DNA from: Noviherbaspirillum malthae
Lineage (GTDB): Bacteria; Pseudomonadota; Gammaproteobacteria; Burkholderiales; Burkholderiaceae_D
Reading direction: 5' to 3'
Assembly: GCF_015352985.1 (NCBI RefSeq)
Contig: NZ_JACYXF010000061.1
Coordinates: 1-38,975, forward strand
DNA length: 38,975 nucleotides
Part shown: positions 24,114-31,754 of the stretch, one piece after another
Layout: each line of letters starts with the position of its first letter
How positions within the stretch are numbered: the stretch's first letter is position 1
The notes under the pieces: generated by a model
Databases searched by the model: none
Told to the model about the DNA's origin: nothing
What the model saw: the letters and a program-made list of their open reading frames with translations, nothing else
Program-made: the position numbers and the translations under genes

Positions 24114-24627
24114 TCAGATGGATTAGCTCCCTGACGCTTTTTGTAATTGTTGGTGTAGCATTCCAAAGTACCCCTCCGGTGCGCTTGCGAATTCGCAATC
24201 GACCCGATATACCGTGCTAATCATGTAGATGAGTGTGTTTTATTCGCTACAGAACACATGCGAGAAGCTTTGAAGGTGCAGTATGTAGAACAGGACTGCG
24301 CAGCGCCGGACGGCGTTTCTGCTCAGGGCTTTTCGCCTGCCACTATTACCACGCTGTCCGTCCCGAGGACATAGCGTTTCCTATTGGAACTTTTTAACGT
24401 TATGGCAACAGGAGGCGTTCTTCGGACGGGCTTGGGCGAGCTCCCACGAACGATACTTGAATCTCATTCTAGGCGCACTCAAGCTTAAAGTGCGCCAGCA
24501 CCGTATCGAGCTCTCATTGGGCGGGGTTGATGCAAACGACCGCATTGCATCATCGGCGTTGCATTTTGATACCAATTCAGTAGCTTGTCGCTCCCGCAGG
24601 CCAAGGCTGTGTCGCTAGAATCTCGCC
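24114..24627. other. Approx. 500-bp stretch without a confident gene
   Basis: A plus-strand frame near 24390-24590 (reading WASSHERYLNLILGALKLKV) is open for over 60 codons but has no start codon or ribosome site; the opposite frame is no better. It may be a remnant or chance. The promoter of the nuclease gene should be at the right end. Confidence 0.3.
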
Positions 24628-25383
24628 ATGAAAAAAATCATCCTGACGCTAGTTCTGCTTGCTTCGATTTCCGCACACGCCAGGGAGATAGCATCTTCCA
24701 ACACCACCACCCCAAAATTTCGCGATTGTCCCCAGTTTTTCGCCGCAGCGACTTCCCCCCGTGTCAACAAGTCGTTTCAGGTAGCTCCGCGCGCGCTTTG
24801 CTATCAGTCTTTCGCAATTCTGTATTCCGGCGTTTCCAAGACGCCGGTGTTTGTCGCCGAAAGATTGAACCGGGCACAGCTGGAAGACGCGAAAGATGAA
24901 AAACGGACGAACCGGTTCTTTGCCGATGCGAGACTGCGCAAGGCTGAGCGCGCGGAACTGGATGATTACAAGGGTAGCGGGTTTGACCGTGGCCACATGG
25001 CACCTGCGGGCGACATGCCAAGTGCACGTGCGATGGCCCAAAGCTTTTCGCTGGCCAACGTGGTTCCTCAAGCGCCGAAGAACAACCAGAAAGCCTGGAA
25101 CGGGATCGAGCAGGCGACACGCAAGTATGCCATGCGGGCAAAAGGGGACGTCTACGTTATTAGCGGCCCGATATATGAGGGTAAGCCAAAGACCATTGGA
25201 AACAATCGTGTCTGGGTGCCGAAATACCTCTACAAACTAGTATATGACGCTGCTACAGGCCGTGCATGGGCGCACTGGATTGAAAATACTGACCAGGCAC
25301 GGGCAGGCAAACCAATCAGTTATGAAGAACTGGTCCGCAGAACCAACATCGAGTTCCTGCCGAAGGCAAAAATCATCGGCTAG
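24628..25383 (+). CDS. Exported DNA/RNA non-specific endonuclease (NucA/EndoG type)
   Basis: 251 residues from ATG 24628, with a signal peptide of about 18 residues (SAHA-RE). The beta-beta-alpha-metal motif is explicit: GSGFDRGHMAPAGDM, with the catalytic His in DRGH, and the downstream metal Asn in VVPQAPKNNQKAWN. VYVISGPIYEG and VWVPKYLYKLVYD complete the family. It is a Mg-dependent sugar-nonspecific nuclease that would act in the periplasm or outside the cell, for nutrient scavenging or degrading incoming DNA. No immunity-protein gene is visible next to it, consistent with export. It is intact and stands alone. Confidence 0.88.
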   Translation: MKKIILTLVLLASISAHAREIASSNTTTPKFRDCPQFFAAATSPRVNKSFQVAPRALCYQSFAILYSGVSKTPVFVAERLNRAQLEDAKDEKRTNRFFADARLRKAERAELDDYKGSGFDRGHMAPAGDMPSARAMAQSFSLANVVPQAPKNNQKAWNGIEQATRKYAMRAKGDVYVISGPIYEGKPKTIGNNRVWVPKYLYKLVYDAATGRAWAHWIENTDQARAGKPISYEELVRRTNIEFLPKAKIIG

Positions 25384-25471
25384 AAACCAGTGCAGCTCAC
25401 ATACGAATTGTCCTAATGCTCAATGCGCCGCGTTTGGCCAAACTGGAGATGATCGATACTGCCGTCGACCT

Positions 25472-25942
25472 TTACTGTCCCCGCTGCCGGACTAGCGGAT
25501 GCAACATCAGCTCGGGCGGACTGGACTGGTTACACCACAATAGTGTGTACTGGTCGAATTCCATCATTAACGCTTCCGCTTGGCCACCGCTGATATTAAG
25601 TATAAGGAAAGCTTCATCAGAATCGTCATCATTGTCTCCTGCCTGGCGTTCTGCGGGAAGAGACTTCAACTTCAGCTCTTCGATCGCAGTGGCAAGTTCC
25701 GCGTGTCGCGCCTTGTTTTTCGTGGCTGGCAATGGACATCCCGCCGGATTGCAGGCCGTAATGACAGCCGCAGTGGCTGCGCCTTGCGTTCTGAGCAGCT
25801 GCGCCAGTTCGGAATTTCGTATGCCAGCCTGTAGCTTAAGCCGGCGTGGAAGGCGAACGGTATAGGACGTGACTCGAAAAGCATTACGCTGTTGAGCCGA
25901 GAGTGTGGCACCGTCTATCAAGTAGTGGGAAGGAGACTTCAT
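25472..25942 (-). CDS. DUF3293-family protein
   Basis: 156 residues from ATG 25942. Features: an N-terminal Y-x-V segment (FRVTSYTVRLP), VITACNPAGCPLPATKNKAR (the DUF3293 ITA-x-NP motif), an alpha helix with ELATAIEEL, DDSDEAFLILNISGGQAEALM, and MEFDQYTLLWC at the C-terminal strand. Function is unknown for the family. Its start lies 57 bp from the LexA box at 25999-26018, and a TATAAT on the minus strand overlaps that box, so it may be SOS-controlled. Confidence 0.7.
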   Translation of the reverse strand: MKSPSHYLIDGATLSAQQRNAFRVTSYTVRLPRRLKLQAGIRNSELAQLLRTQGAATAAVITACNPAGCPLPATKNKARHAELATAIEELKLKSLPAERQAGDNDDDSDEAFLILNISGGQAEALMMEFDQYTLLWCNQSSPPELMLHPLVRQRGQ

Positions 25943-25998
25943 GGGTGTTAGCGGAAACCTGGCTTTGAAACAGGATAGGGAATGCTTCTAATCGATTA

Positions 25999-26018
25999 TA
26001 CTGTATATATGTACAGTA
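25999..26018. promoter_or_regulatory. LexA (SOS) box
   Basis: TACTGTATATATGTACAGTA matches the LexA consensus TACTG(TA)5CAGTA with a single deviation in the central run, and keeps the CTGT-N8-ACAG core. It overlaps a plus-strand TATACT (25997-26002) and a minus-strand TATAAT (25995-26000), so repression of transcription in both directions is plausible: rightward into the 41-residue ORF and xseAB, leftward into the DUF3293 gene. Confidence 0.85.
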
Positions 26019-26054
26019 TGTACGATATTTCAGCTGGCCCGGGCGATAGTATGA

Positions 26055-26180
26055 ATGCTTCAACGCGATGGCGACAAATGGCAGGTCACGCAAGGCTTTA
26101 TGGGATGGTGGGCCCATGACGGCTGTTATTGGCTTCGCGTAATATTCGATGTTCGTGAGAAGTGTTCGGTGAATACATAG
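26055..26180 (+). CDS. 41-residue ORF directly downstream of the SOS box
   Basis: ATG 26055, right after an in-frame TGA, to TAG 26178-26180. It begins MLQRDGDKWQVTQGFMGWW, continues AHDGCYWLRVIFD and ends REKCSVNT. Five Trp or Tyr residues, two Cys and no low-complexity run make it look more protein-like than the surrounding frames. The start is 37 bp after the LexA box and the stop 84 bp before xseA. There is no strong ribosome site. It could be a small SOS-induced effector, a leader peptide, or a remnant. No family recognised. Confidence 0.4.
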   Translation: MLQRDGDKWQVTQGFMGWWAHDGCYWLRVIFDVREKCSVNT

Positions 26181-26264
26181 TCTGACTGTTTGGTACCTGC
26201 TCAAACATGCATACTGGATAACGAACTGATAAGTACTTCCCAAGTTTGGATTGACGCAATCGCA

Positions 26265-28004
26265 ATGAAAACATTCTTGTCCGTTCCCGCGGAAGACAGT
26301 GAACTGGCCCTGTCGTGCGGGGCTCAGCTCGACACAGCGACCGGCCAGCTGTTCGTGCCCCAAGGGTTGGCACTGGCACCGTTTTCTGCCTGGCTGCCAT
26401 CGAGTCGGGAGCGCCTCGCCATATCGATATTGCAGGGCCGCGGCGTTTCACTAAGCGACCTGCTGAGCCGGGTCAGTGGCGCCATCAAAACCGCATTCGA
26501 GGATCCAATCTGGGTGCGGATCGAGATCAGCCAGTTGCAGATGCACAGCGGTCACTTGTACATCGCTGCAGTCGACAGGGACCAGGACGGCAAGGAAAAA
26601 GCCAAGGCCCGTGCCCAAATCTGGGCAAGCCGTGTTCCGGGTATCATTCGCAAATTCACTGGCCAGACGGGCATCGAGCTGGCTTCAGGCATCAAGCTGC
26701 TGGTCTATGCGAAGCCGGTTTTCAAGCCAGAATACGGTTTTTCGCTGGACATCGTCGATATCGATCCCAACTATACGCTGGGGGATATGGAAGCACGTCT
26801 GAAGCGCATCCGTGAACGATTGAAGTCCGAAGGACTCGCGCAGCGCAACAAGCAACTGATGACGCCCGCCGATTTCGCCAATGTGGCCGTGATCAGCCCG
26901 CCGGATGCGGCAGGCAAGGGGGACTTCCAGGCAGAAGCTGGCCGGCTGGAGGCAGCTGGTCTATGCCGCTTCACCTACTTCGACGCCGTCTTCCAGGGCG
27001 AACGGGCCAAGGAGTCTCTCAAGGAAGCGTTCATGGCTGCACTGGGCGAACACCGGCATTCCGCCTTTTGTGCATTGGTACTGATCCGCGGTGGCGGTGC
27101 ACTGGCTGACCTGCATTGGCTCAACGAGTATGTCCTCGCCGGCATGGTATGCAAGTTTCCCTGCCCGGTATTGGTCGGCATCGGGCATGAGCGGGACACG
27201 ACCATCCTCGACGAGTATGCGCACCGTTCGTTTGGCACGCCATCGAAAGTGATTGCCCATATTCGACAGCAGATCACCACGCGCGCACTCCGGGGACTGG
27301 AAGACTGGCAGGCGATCGTCCATGCTGCAAAGGCATACCTGGCACTGGCAGAAAGCAGGGCGCTGCAAAAGAGAAACGAAATCAGCACACTGACCGAGCG
27401 GCGCCTTGCACAGGCCGAAACCGCAACGAGTAGACAGCAGGAGTCGGTTAGCCGGCAGGGAACCGCCTTGTTGGATCTCGCGGTCAAACAGGCAGACAGA
27501 CTGCATGACATGGTGCTCACGGCAGCCGGCGCCCAGGTCGACATAATAGCTGCTAGGGCCGAGCACTTGTCGATCAGCGTCAAGGACCGCGCGCAAAGCA
27601 CAGCAGAGCGCGTCGAGCGCGACGTCATGGGTGCATTCAACAGTATTACGCTGGCAGCGCGGCGCAGTATCGACGGCATTGACGAGCACCTGCAGGACCA
27701 GTGGCTCGGCGTCGCGGCCACTGCGGACCGGATGCTGGGCACGGCCACACATTACTTGGAACGTGACATGGCCGATACACGGCATTTTGCACGTAAGGCA
27801 CTTGACGATGCACAGGAACAGGCCAGGGATGTGATGGCTACGATTCTGGCCCATGGCATTGATCCGACGCTCAAGCGTGGATTCGCCGTAGTCAAGGACA
27901 GTACAGGCATGCCGATATCGAGCAGCCAGGTAGCTCAGCAACAGGAAACGATGAACATACAGTTCCGCGACGGGACAGTACGCGTACAAAAGGAATCCAC
28001 ATGA
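26265..28004 (+). CDS. xseA: Exodeoxyribonuclease VII large subunit with DUF5710-like N-terminal domain
   Basis: 579 residues from ATG 26265; upstream start choices add non-conserved residues. Residues 1-46 (MKTFLSVPAED, CGAQLD, LFVPQGLALAPFSAWLP) match the DUF5710 pattern, absent from chromosomal XseA. Then come the OB-fold (WVRIEISQLQMHSGHLYIA) and the catalytic core (VLIRGGGALADLHWLNE, VLVGIGHERDTTILDEYA, FGTPSKV), followed by a long helical region and the C-terminal GIDPTLKRGFAVV segment. Exonuclease VII degrades single-stranded DNA from both ends. It overlaps xseB by 4 nt. This is probably an accessory copy carried on a mobile element, placed under a LexA box. Confidence 0.88.
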   Translation: MKTFLSVPAEDSELALSCGAQLDTATGQLFVPQGLALAPFSAWLPSSRERLAISILQGRGVSLSDLLSRVSGAIKTAFEDPIWVRIEISQLQMHSGHLYIAAVDRDQDGKEKAKARAQIWASRVPGIIRKFTGQTGIELASGIKLLVYAKPVFKPEYGFSLDIVDIDPNYTLGDMEARLKRIRERLKSEGLAQRNKQLMTPADFANVAVISPPDAAGKGDFQAEAGRLEAAGLCRFTYFDAVFQGERAKESLKEAFMAALGEHRHSAFCALVLIRGGGALADLHWLNEYVLAGMVCKFPCPVLVGIGHERDTTILDEYAHRSFGTPSKVIAHIRQQITTRALRGLEDWQAIVHAAKAYLALAESRALQKRNEISTLTERRLAQAETATSRQQESVSRQGTALLDLAVKQADRLHDMVLTAAGAQVDIIAARAEHLSISVKDRAQSTAERVERDVMGAFNSITLAARRSIDGIDEHLQDQWLGVAATADRMLGTATHYLERDMADTRHFARKALDDAQEQARDVMATILAHGIDPTLKRGFAVVKDSTGMPISSSQVAQQQETMNIQFRDGTVRVQKEST

Positions 28005-28216
28005 GTGACATCAATGGCTTTAACGCCGCCTACAAGATATTGCAAGCCAACGCAGAAAAGCTGAGGCGTCAGGACGATCTGGATATTGACAGCTTGGTGC
28101 CGATTGTCGAAGAAAGTGCGAAAGCCTACCAAGTGTGCAAGGAACGAATCGCAGCGGTACGGGCTGCTCTGCAAGAGCACCTGAAGGAAGAGAGCTCCGA
28201 CGCGCCACAAAAGTAA
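28001..28216 (+). CDS. xseB: Exodeoxyribonuclease VII small subunit
   Basis: 71 residues; the ATG at 28001 overlaps the xseA stop (ATGA). The helical pattern FNAAYKILQANAEKLRRQ, then DIDSLVPIVEESAKAYQVCKER, is the XseB helical hairpin that wraps around the large subunit's C-terminal helices. Length is normal for the family. The chromosome is expected to have another xseB elsewhere. Confidence 0.85.
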   Translation: MSDINGFNAAYKILQANAEKLRRQDDLDIDSLVPIVEESAKAYQVCKERIAAVRAALQEHLKEESSDAPQK

Positions 28217-28400
28217 TTTGACAGCACGGACCACACATTGACTGCTTCCACTTTGAGCCTCCACGTAAGCTAGGCAGGAAGCTGCCCGTGCCCGGCGCCC
28301 GGGGAGTGCAATAGCCAGTGATGACCGCTTTTCTGGAACCACAGCTTCCGTTCTAGCGGTTGACGCCAAATAACACCCTTATATTCAAGCTTTTAGTTGC

Positions 28401-29063
28401 ATGCGTATTAGTTGGAATGCGAATGATCTGGCGCCGGTGCCGGTCGGCTATTTTGCGGAGTTTCAGATTTTTCTCGAAGGTCGCCGCCTCTTTCCCCGGC
28501 GCGCGCAAGAGCTTGTTTGGGCAGATACCAGACGCTTCGCCGATGTCATCGGCCCGGGCCATGACGCCGTGAACAAGGCAGGCTGGCATTGCGCGGCGAG
28601 TGCTCCTATTTGTTTCACGGCAGTCTTGCATGACCAGGTCGTAGCTGCAGCCTGGGCCAGACACATCATCGCCGGCGACAGCACGCACGGATGCAATATC
28701 GCCTATGCACTACTCGACCAAGTCGAAGGCAGAGGAGTCGCCAAACTGCTTTCGTCGATGGCCGTTCAAGCGCTGTGTAACGAGCTTCCCGGCCTCAATT
28801 TTGTCAACGTCCAGACACGAGTACTCAATACAAGATCGGCGGCCCTCGCGCAGTCATTCGGCATGCAACATGTGCCAGAGCAGGAATTTGCAACCCTCAG
28901 GCCGGGTAGCAACCTAATGATCCAATATTGCACTTACCGTATTGGGATGGCAGCCTTTATTTCCCGTGCCCGACAGGTGATCGCACAGCGTCTTCGTCCG
29001 GTTGACAACAAGTTTGCTGCCATGGAGGCCACTGAAAATCAGGCTGCAATCGACTGCAATTGA
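28401..29063 (+). CDS. GNAT-family acetyltransferase-like protein
   Basis: 220 residues from ATG 28401, 184 bp after xseB in the same direction. The acetyl-CoA loop region reads ALLDQVEGRGVAKLLSSMAV, resembling the Q/R-x-x-G-x-G/A signature, followed by FVNVQTRVLNTRSAALAQS with GMQHVPEQEF (the usual N-x-x-S-x-x-L-x-x-x-x-GF motif of motif B). The N-terminal 60 residues are poorly matched, and a C-terminal Arg-rich extension is extra. Substrate unknown. It could be the last gene of the SOS-box operon or independent. Confidence 0.55.
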   Translation: MRISWNANDLAPVPVGYFAEFQIFLEGRRLFPRRAQELVWADTRRFADVIGPGHDAVNKAGWHCAASAPICFTAVLHDQVVAAAWARHIIAGDSTHGCNIAYALLDQVEGRGVAKLLSSMAVQALCNELPGLNFVNVQTRVLNTRSAALAQSFGMQHVPEQEFATLRPGSNLMIQYCTYRIGMAAFISRARQVIAQRLRPVDNKFAAMEATENQAAIDCN

Positions 29064-29411
29064 GATGATTTCGCGAAGACCAAGTCGACAAGCAGATGCG
29101 AACAGCCGATCGACCTGCCGCTGTGGCCGTTGCCTTTTACAGGATTTCAATATCGAGTCTAACGCTGGGAAACTCATTGTGTAGCTGGCTGTCCTCAGGT
29201 TTGAGTTCGCTCACTGGCAGCGCCGGCACTGTGCTGTGGCCGTAGCCGGCCGCAGGAAGCCAAGATAGCAACCTCGTACCTCTGTACTTGTCGGGACGCT
29301 CAGGAAGGAGTCAGCCGTACCAAATTGCTTTGTCGATGCCCCAAACGCGAATACTGCCTTGTCCTTGGGATTGAGACATAATACCTTTGCCACAACTTAG
29401 TTTCCAATTCC
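29064..29411. other. Stretch with a possible broken minus-strand gene
   Basis: On the minus strand, ATG 29379 to TAA 29137 is a single frame (MSQSQGQGSIRVWGIDKAI at the start, VSELKPEDSQLH near the end) interrupted by one TGA at codon 23. Codon use is GC-rich at third positions, which suggests a decayed small gene, but I recognise no family. The remainder is the upstream region of the HTH gene. Confidence 0.25.
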
Positions 29412-29669
29412 ATGAAGCTTCCAAGTCCGCTGTTCGAGTTGGAGTCATATGATCCAGTGCCCTTGCTCGATGCAATCAGCCAAGCGATTTCGGTCAAGAG
29501 TGACAATGCATTGGCCAAGGCATTAGGTATTACCCAAGGAGCAATGTCGAAGATCCGCAATAAGCGCAAGCCTGTCTCGGCAGAGGTTTTGCTGAGAATG
29601 CATGATATTTCTGGGCTGAGTATTCGTCACATGCGTACCCTCATGGGTGATAATCGCCGCTTCTTCTGA
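29412..29669 (+). CDS. Small XRE-like helix-turn-helix protein, copy 1
   Basis: 85 residues from ATG 29412. It reads FELESYDPVPLLDAI, then NALAKALGITQGAMSKIRNK (helix-turn-helix, about 37-56), VSAEVLLRMHDISGLSIRHM and ends MGDNRRFF. It is a Cro/CI-like DNA-binding protein and a paralogue of the protein at 30926-31183: both share LESYDP-PLLD, LA-ALG-T, SKIRNK, SAE-LL-MH and a terminal MGD-RR-F. It is probably an autoregulator of a phage-derived or mobile module. Confidence 0.75.
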   Translation: MKLPSPLFELESYDPVPLLDAISQAISVKSDNALAKALGITQGAMSKIRNKRKPVSAEVLLRMHDISGLSIRHMRTLMGDNRRFF

Positions 29670-29810
29670 GGAATCGCCGCCTTGGCGCTTCTTGCATGAC
29701 GCCGGCCACCACGCATCGTCCTCGCACTGCTCAGACACCCGTACGGCGTAAAAATGCTGCAGATGTAGGACCTGGCCCTTGGCCGGGCCGCACATCCTCG
29801 ACGCCCTGAT

Positions 29811-30563
29811 TCATGAGGACGCGCGGCTTTTAACCTGAATGGAGTTTTTTCGAGGTTTCGGTGGCTGAAGTGCTTCGACTAGGCTTAAGCCGCGACCGAG
29901 TCGTTTATAGACAGTTGATGTGTTCAGCCCCAAACGGCGAATCCATTCGGTGATAGGGTGTGATTCGCCGTTCATTTCCACTATCACGGTGCTGCGGCGG
30001 TTGAATGCATGTTCTTTTGTGGTAACCCAGTGACAGTTTTCCGGGGAATAGTCCTTGTTGATGTCGATGCGCCCGAAGCGATGATCTGGGCTTGGACGTT
30101 CTCCCATGTCTGTAAGAAAATTGGGAAATGAATCAAGCCAGCGCTCGCATACCCTTATGCCAAGACCACCGCAAATTGAGTATCTCGAATTATTCGGGTT
30201 ATAGCAGCGTTGTTTCATTCCCTGCCAAACTTCCCATTCAACAGAGTCTGATTTCCCGTGGTCGGTGAATACATTTTTGATGATCTCGACACTGATGCAT
30301 TTGCAGGATCGGGTTCGCCCACTTAATAAGCTGTTACCAGCCACCACAGTAGTACTTCCGCAGTCACAAAGGCAGTTCCATTTCGCGTTTTTTCGGGGCT
30401 CGTTCGGTGCTCGCGACACCACAACAAGCCGTCCAAATCGTTGACCAATTAAATTTTTTAGACCTGCCATGAGAGATTGAAGCTCAGGATGAAGCTGACA
30501 TTTTACAAGGGAGCGACAAGGTTCTTTGATAGATTCGTCTGCTTTCGGACACTTGTCTGTCAT
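29811..30563 (-). CDS. Phage-type homing-endonuclease-like protein with zinc-binding N-terminus
   Basis: 250 residues from ATG 30563; family similarity begins near residue 32, where another ATG (30470) is available. A GQRFGRLVVVSRAPNE start leads to a four-Cys cluster (CLCDCGS and SCKC, about 74-98), typical of phage homing-type proteins. VWQGMKQRCYNPNN, then GIRVCERWLDSFPNFL, and then FGRIDINKDYSPENCHWVT form the conserved HNH/AP2-like block seen in phage orphan endonucleases. A C-terminal helix-turn-helix-like segment (ITEWIRRLGLNTSTVYKRLG) probably binds DNA. It lies between two paralogous HTH genes on the opposite strand, as an inserted homing element would. Confidence 0.7.
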   Translation of the reverse strand: MTDKCPKADESIKEPCRSLVKCQLHPELQSLMAGLKNLIGQRFGRLVVVSRAPNEPRKNAKWNCLCDCGSTTVVAGNSLLSGRTRSCKCISVEIIKNVFTDHGKSDSVEWEVWQGMKQRCYNPNNSRYSICGGLGIRVCERWLDSFPNFLTDMGERPSPDHRFGRIDINKDYSPENCHWVTTKEHAFNRRSTVIVEMNGESHPITEWIRRLGLNTSTVYKRLGRGLSLVEALQPPKPRKNSIQVKSRASS

Positions 30564-30683
30564 TCACGTTCAAGCGGTATGCAATGGCCATGACAGGCCG
30601 CCTGACTAGCAGGGATAAGAGTTTGTCCTGTCGCCTATTCTATACACCACGATGATGAAACGATCAGCACCTGGGCCAAAGGT

Positions 30684-30905
30684 ATGCGAAAATTAGTTCC
30701 AAAAAAAAACATATTGGAGCAAGTTGTGTGTTCAGATGGTATAGAGTTTTGTCGTCCTGTTCCCGATGATTCCCCTATTTTTGCAAACGTACCGAATGGT
30801 CATACCATCAATGTTGACGGCATACTGTACGTCAAGGAAAGTGAGTGGCTGTCATTCCTGATTTCCATCCGTGATAGCGTACTGAATGGAGAGGAATCCG
30901 TTTAA
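30684..30905 (+). CDS. Small protein upstream of the second HTH gene
   Basis: 73 residues from ATG 30684, preceded by an AAAGG-like site very close to the start. It reads ILEQVVCSDGIEFCRPVP, then GHTINVDGILYVKESEW and FLISIRDSVL. It ends 20 bp before the HTH gene at 30926, so it is probably co-transcribed. Third positions are moderately AT-rich. No family recognised. Confidence 0.5.
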   Translation: MRKLVPKKNILEQVVCSDGIEFCRPVPDDSPIFANVPNGHTINVDGILYVKESEWLSFLISIRDSVLNGEESV

Positions 30906-30925
30906 TCGACTCGGTACTTTTACTT

Positions 30926-31183
30926 ATGGCCCGTCCCAATCGTGTGTTAAAGCTAGAATCCTATGACCCGAATCCATTGCTGGATAGGTTAATAAGCGTC
31001 GTCCCGGGCCAGAATGATATTGGTCTGGCAGCTGCATTAGGCGTCACAAAGAGCATTATTTCGAAGATACGGAACAAGCATGCCGACATTTCAGCAGAAA
31101 TGTTGCTCAACATGCACGAGATGTCAGGCCTGAGTATTCGTGAACTGCGCAACCTAATGGGGGATACGCGCCGCCTTTTCTGA
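30926..31183 (+). CDS. Small XRE-like helix-turn-helix protein, copy 2
   Basis: 85 residues from ATG 30926. KLESYDPNPLLDRLI is followed by GLAAALGVTKSIISKIRNK (helix-turn-helix), ISAEMLLNMHEMSGLSIREL and MGDTRRLF. It is the same length as copy 1, with most structural positions conserved, implying an old tandem duplication. The convergent 64-residue gene follows 13 bp downstream. Confidence 0.75.
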   Translation: MARPNRVLKLESYDPNPLLDRLISVVPGQNDIGLAAALGVTKSIISKIRNKHADISAEMLLNMHEMSGLSIRELRNLMGDTRRLF

Positions 31184-31195
31184 GCACATGCCAGC

Positions 31196-31390
31196 TTAGC
31201 GCTTGAAAGCAGTTGGCCACCATTCTTTGATATCGGACGGATCAGCCAAGCCCTGTGGTTCGTCTTTGTACCAAAATTTACTGAGAGGACGAAGCCAAGC
31301 AGCACTGCGTTTTCTACCATCCTTTGTCATCACGATGCACGGCTCCTCATTTCTGAGCAGTGGTAGGGCGTTACTTGTTTCTACATACAT
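31196..31390 (-). CDS. Small 64-residue protein convergent with HTH copy 2
   Basis: ATG 31390 with AAGG 7 nt upstream. It reads VMTKDGRKRSAAWLRPLSKF, then WYKDEP and DIKEWWPTAF. The aromatic-rich WWP end has a weak counterpart after HTH copy 1 (minus strand near 29690-29795, reading HFYAVRV and AWWPASCKKR), suggesting that the HTH gene and this gene were duplicated as a unit. Function unknown. Confidence 0.5.
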   Translation of the reverse strand: MYVETSNALPLLRNEEPCIVMTKDGRKRSAAWLRPLSKFWYKDEPQGLADPSDIKEWWPTAFKR

Positions 31391-31754
31391 GCGATACCTT
31401 GGCTGTCAAAGTAGAACCTGTGCTTCGATACGGAGTATTCGTGCATATTCGTCTGGGCGCTTCTTACCTTACCGCATCAGCTCGCCCAGAAGATGTATCG
31501 AGGAGTTGCATTCTTCGTGGGCCTGCAAAGTAAGCCATCATTCTCTCCGACCGTCGTGTTTCTAGATTCTGCCACAGCACGGCCTCATGACGGCAATTTT
31601 CCAAGACGCACAACAAACTGCCATTAGACGCATGTCATCAACCTTCAATATTAGCGAAAGTCTAGCGCAAGTTCGGTTGTATCCAGAAGCCTAACAGGCT
31701 AGAAAAGTTTCCCGTAGGGAATACTTAGACATTATGCGACGAAGCAAAGGCGGA
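31391..31754. other. Approx. 360-bp stretch without a confident gene
   Basis: Only short frames without family features or ribosome sites. The right end lies downstream of the hybrid kinase on the minus strand. No convincing terminator was found. Confidence 0.35.

Noticed and set aside
28280..28310. CCCGG-CGC-CCGGG hairpin between xseB and the GNAT gene
   Set aside because: Short stem, no T-run; likely chance in GC-rich DNA.
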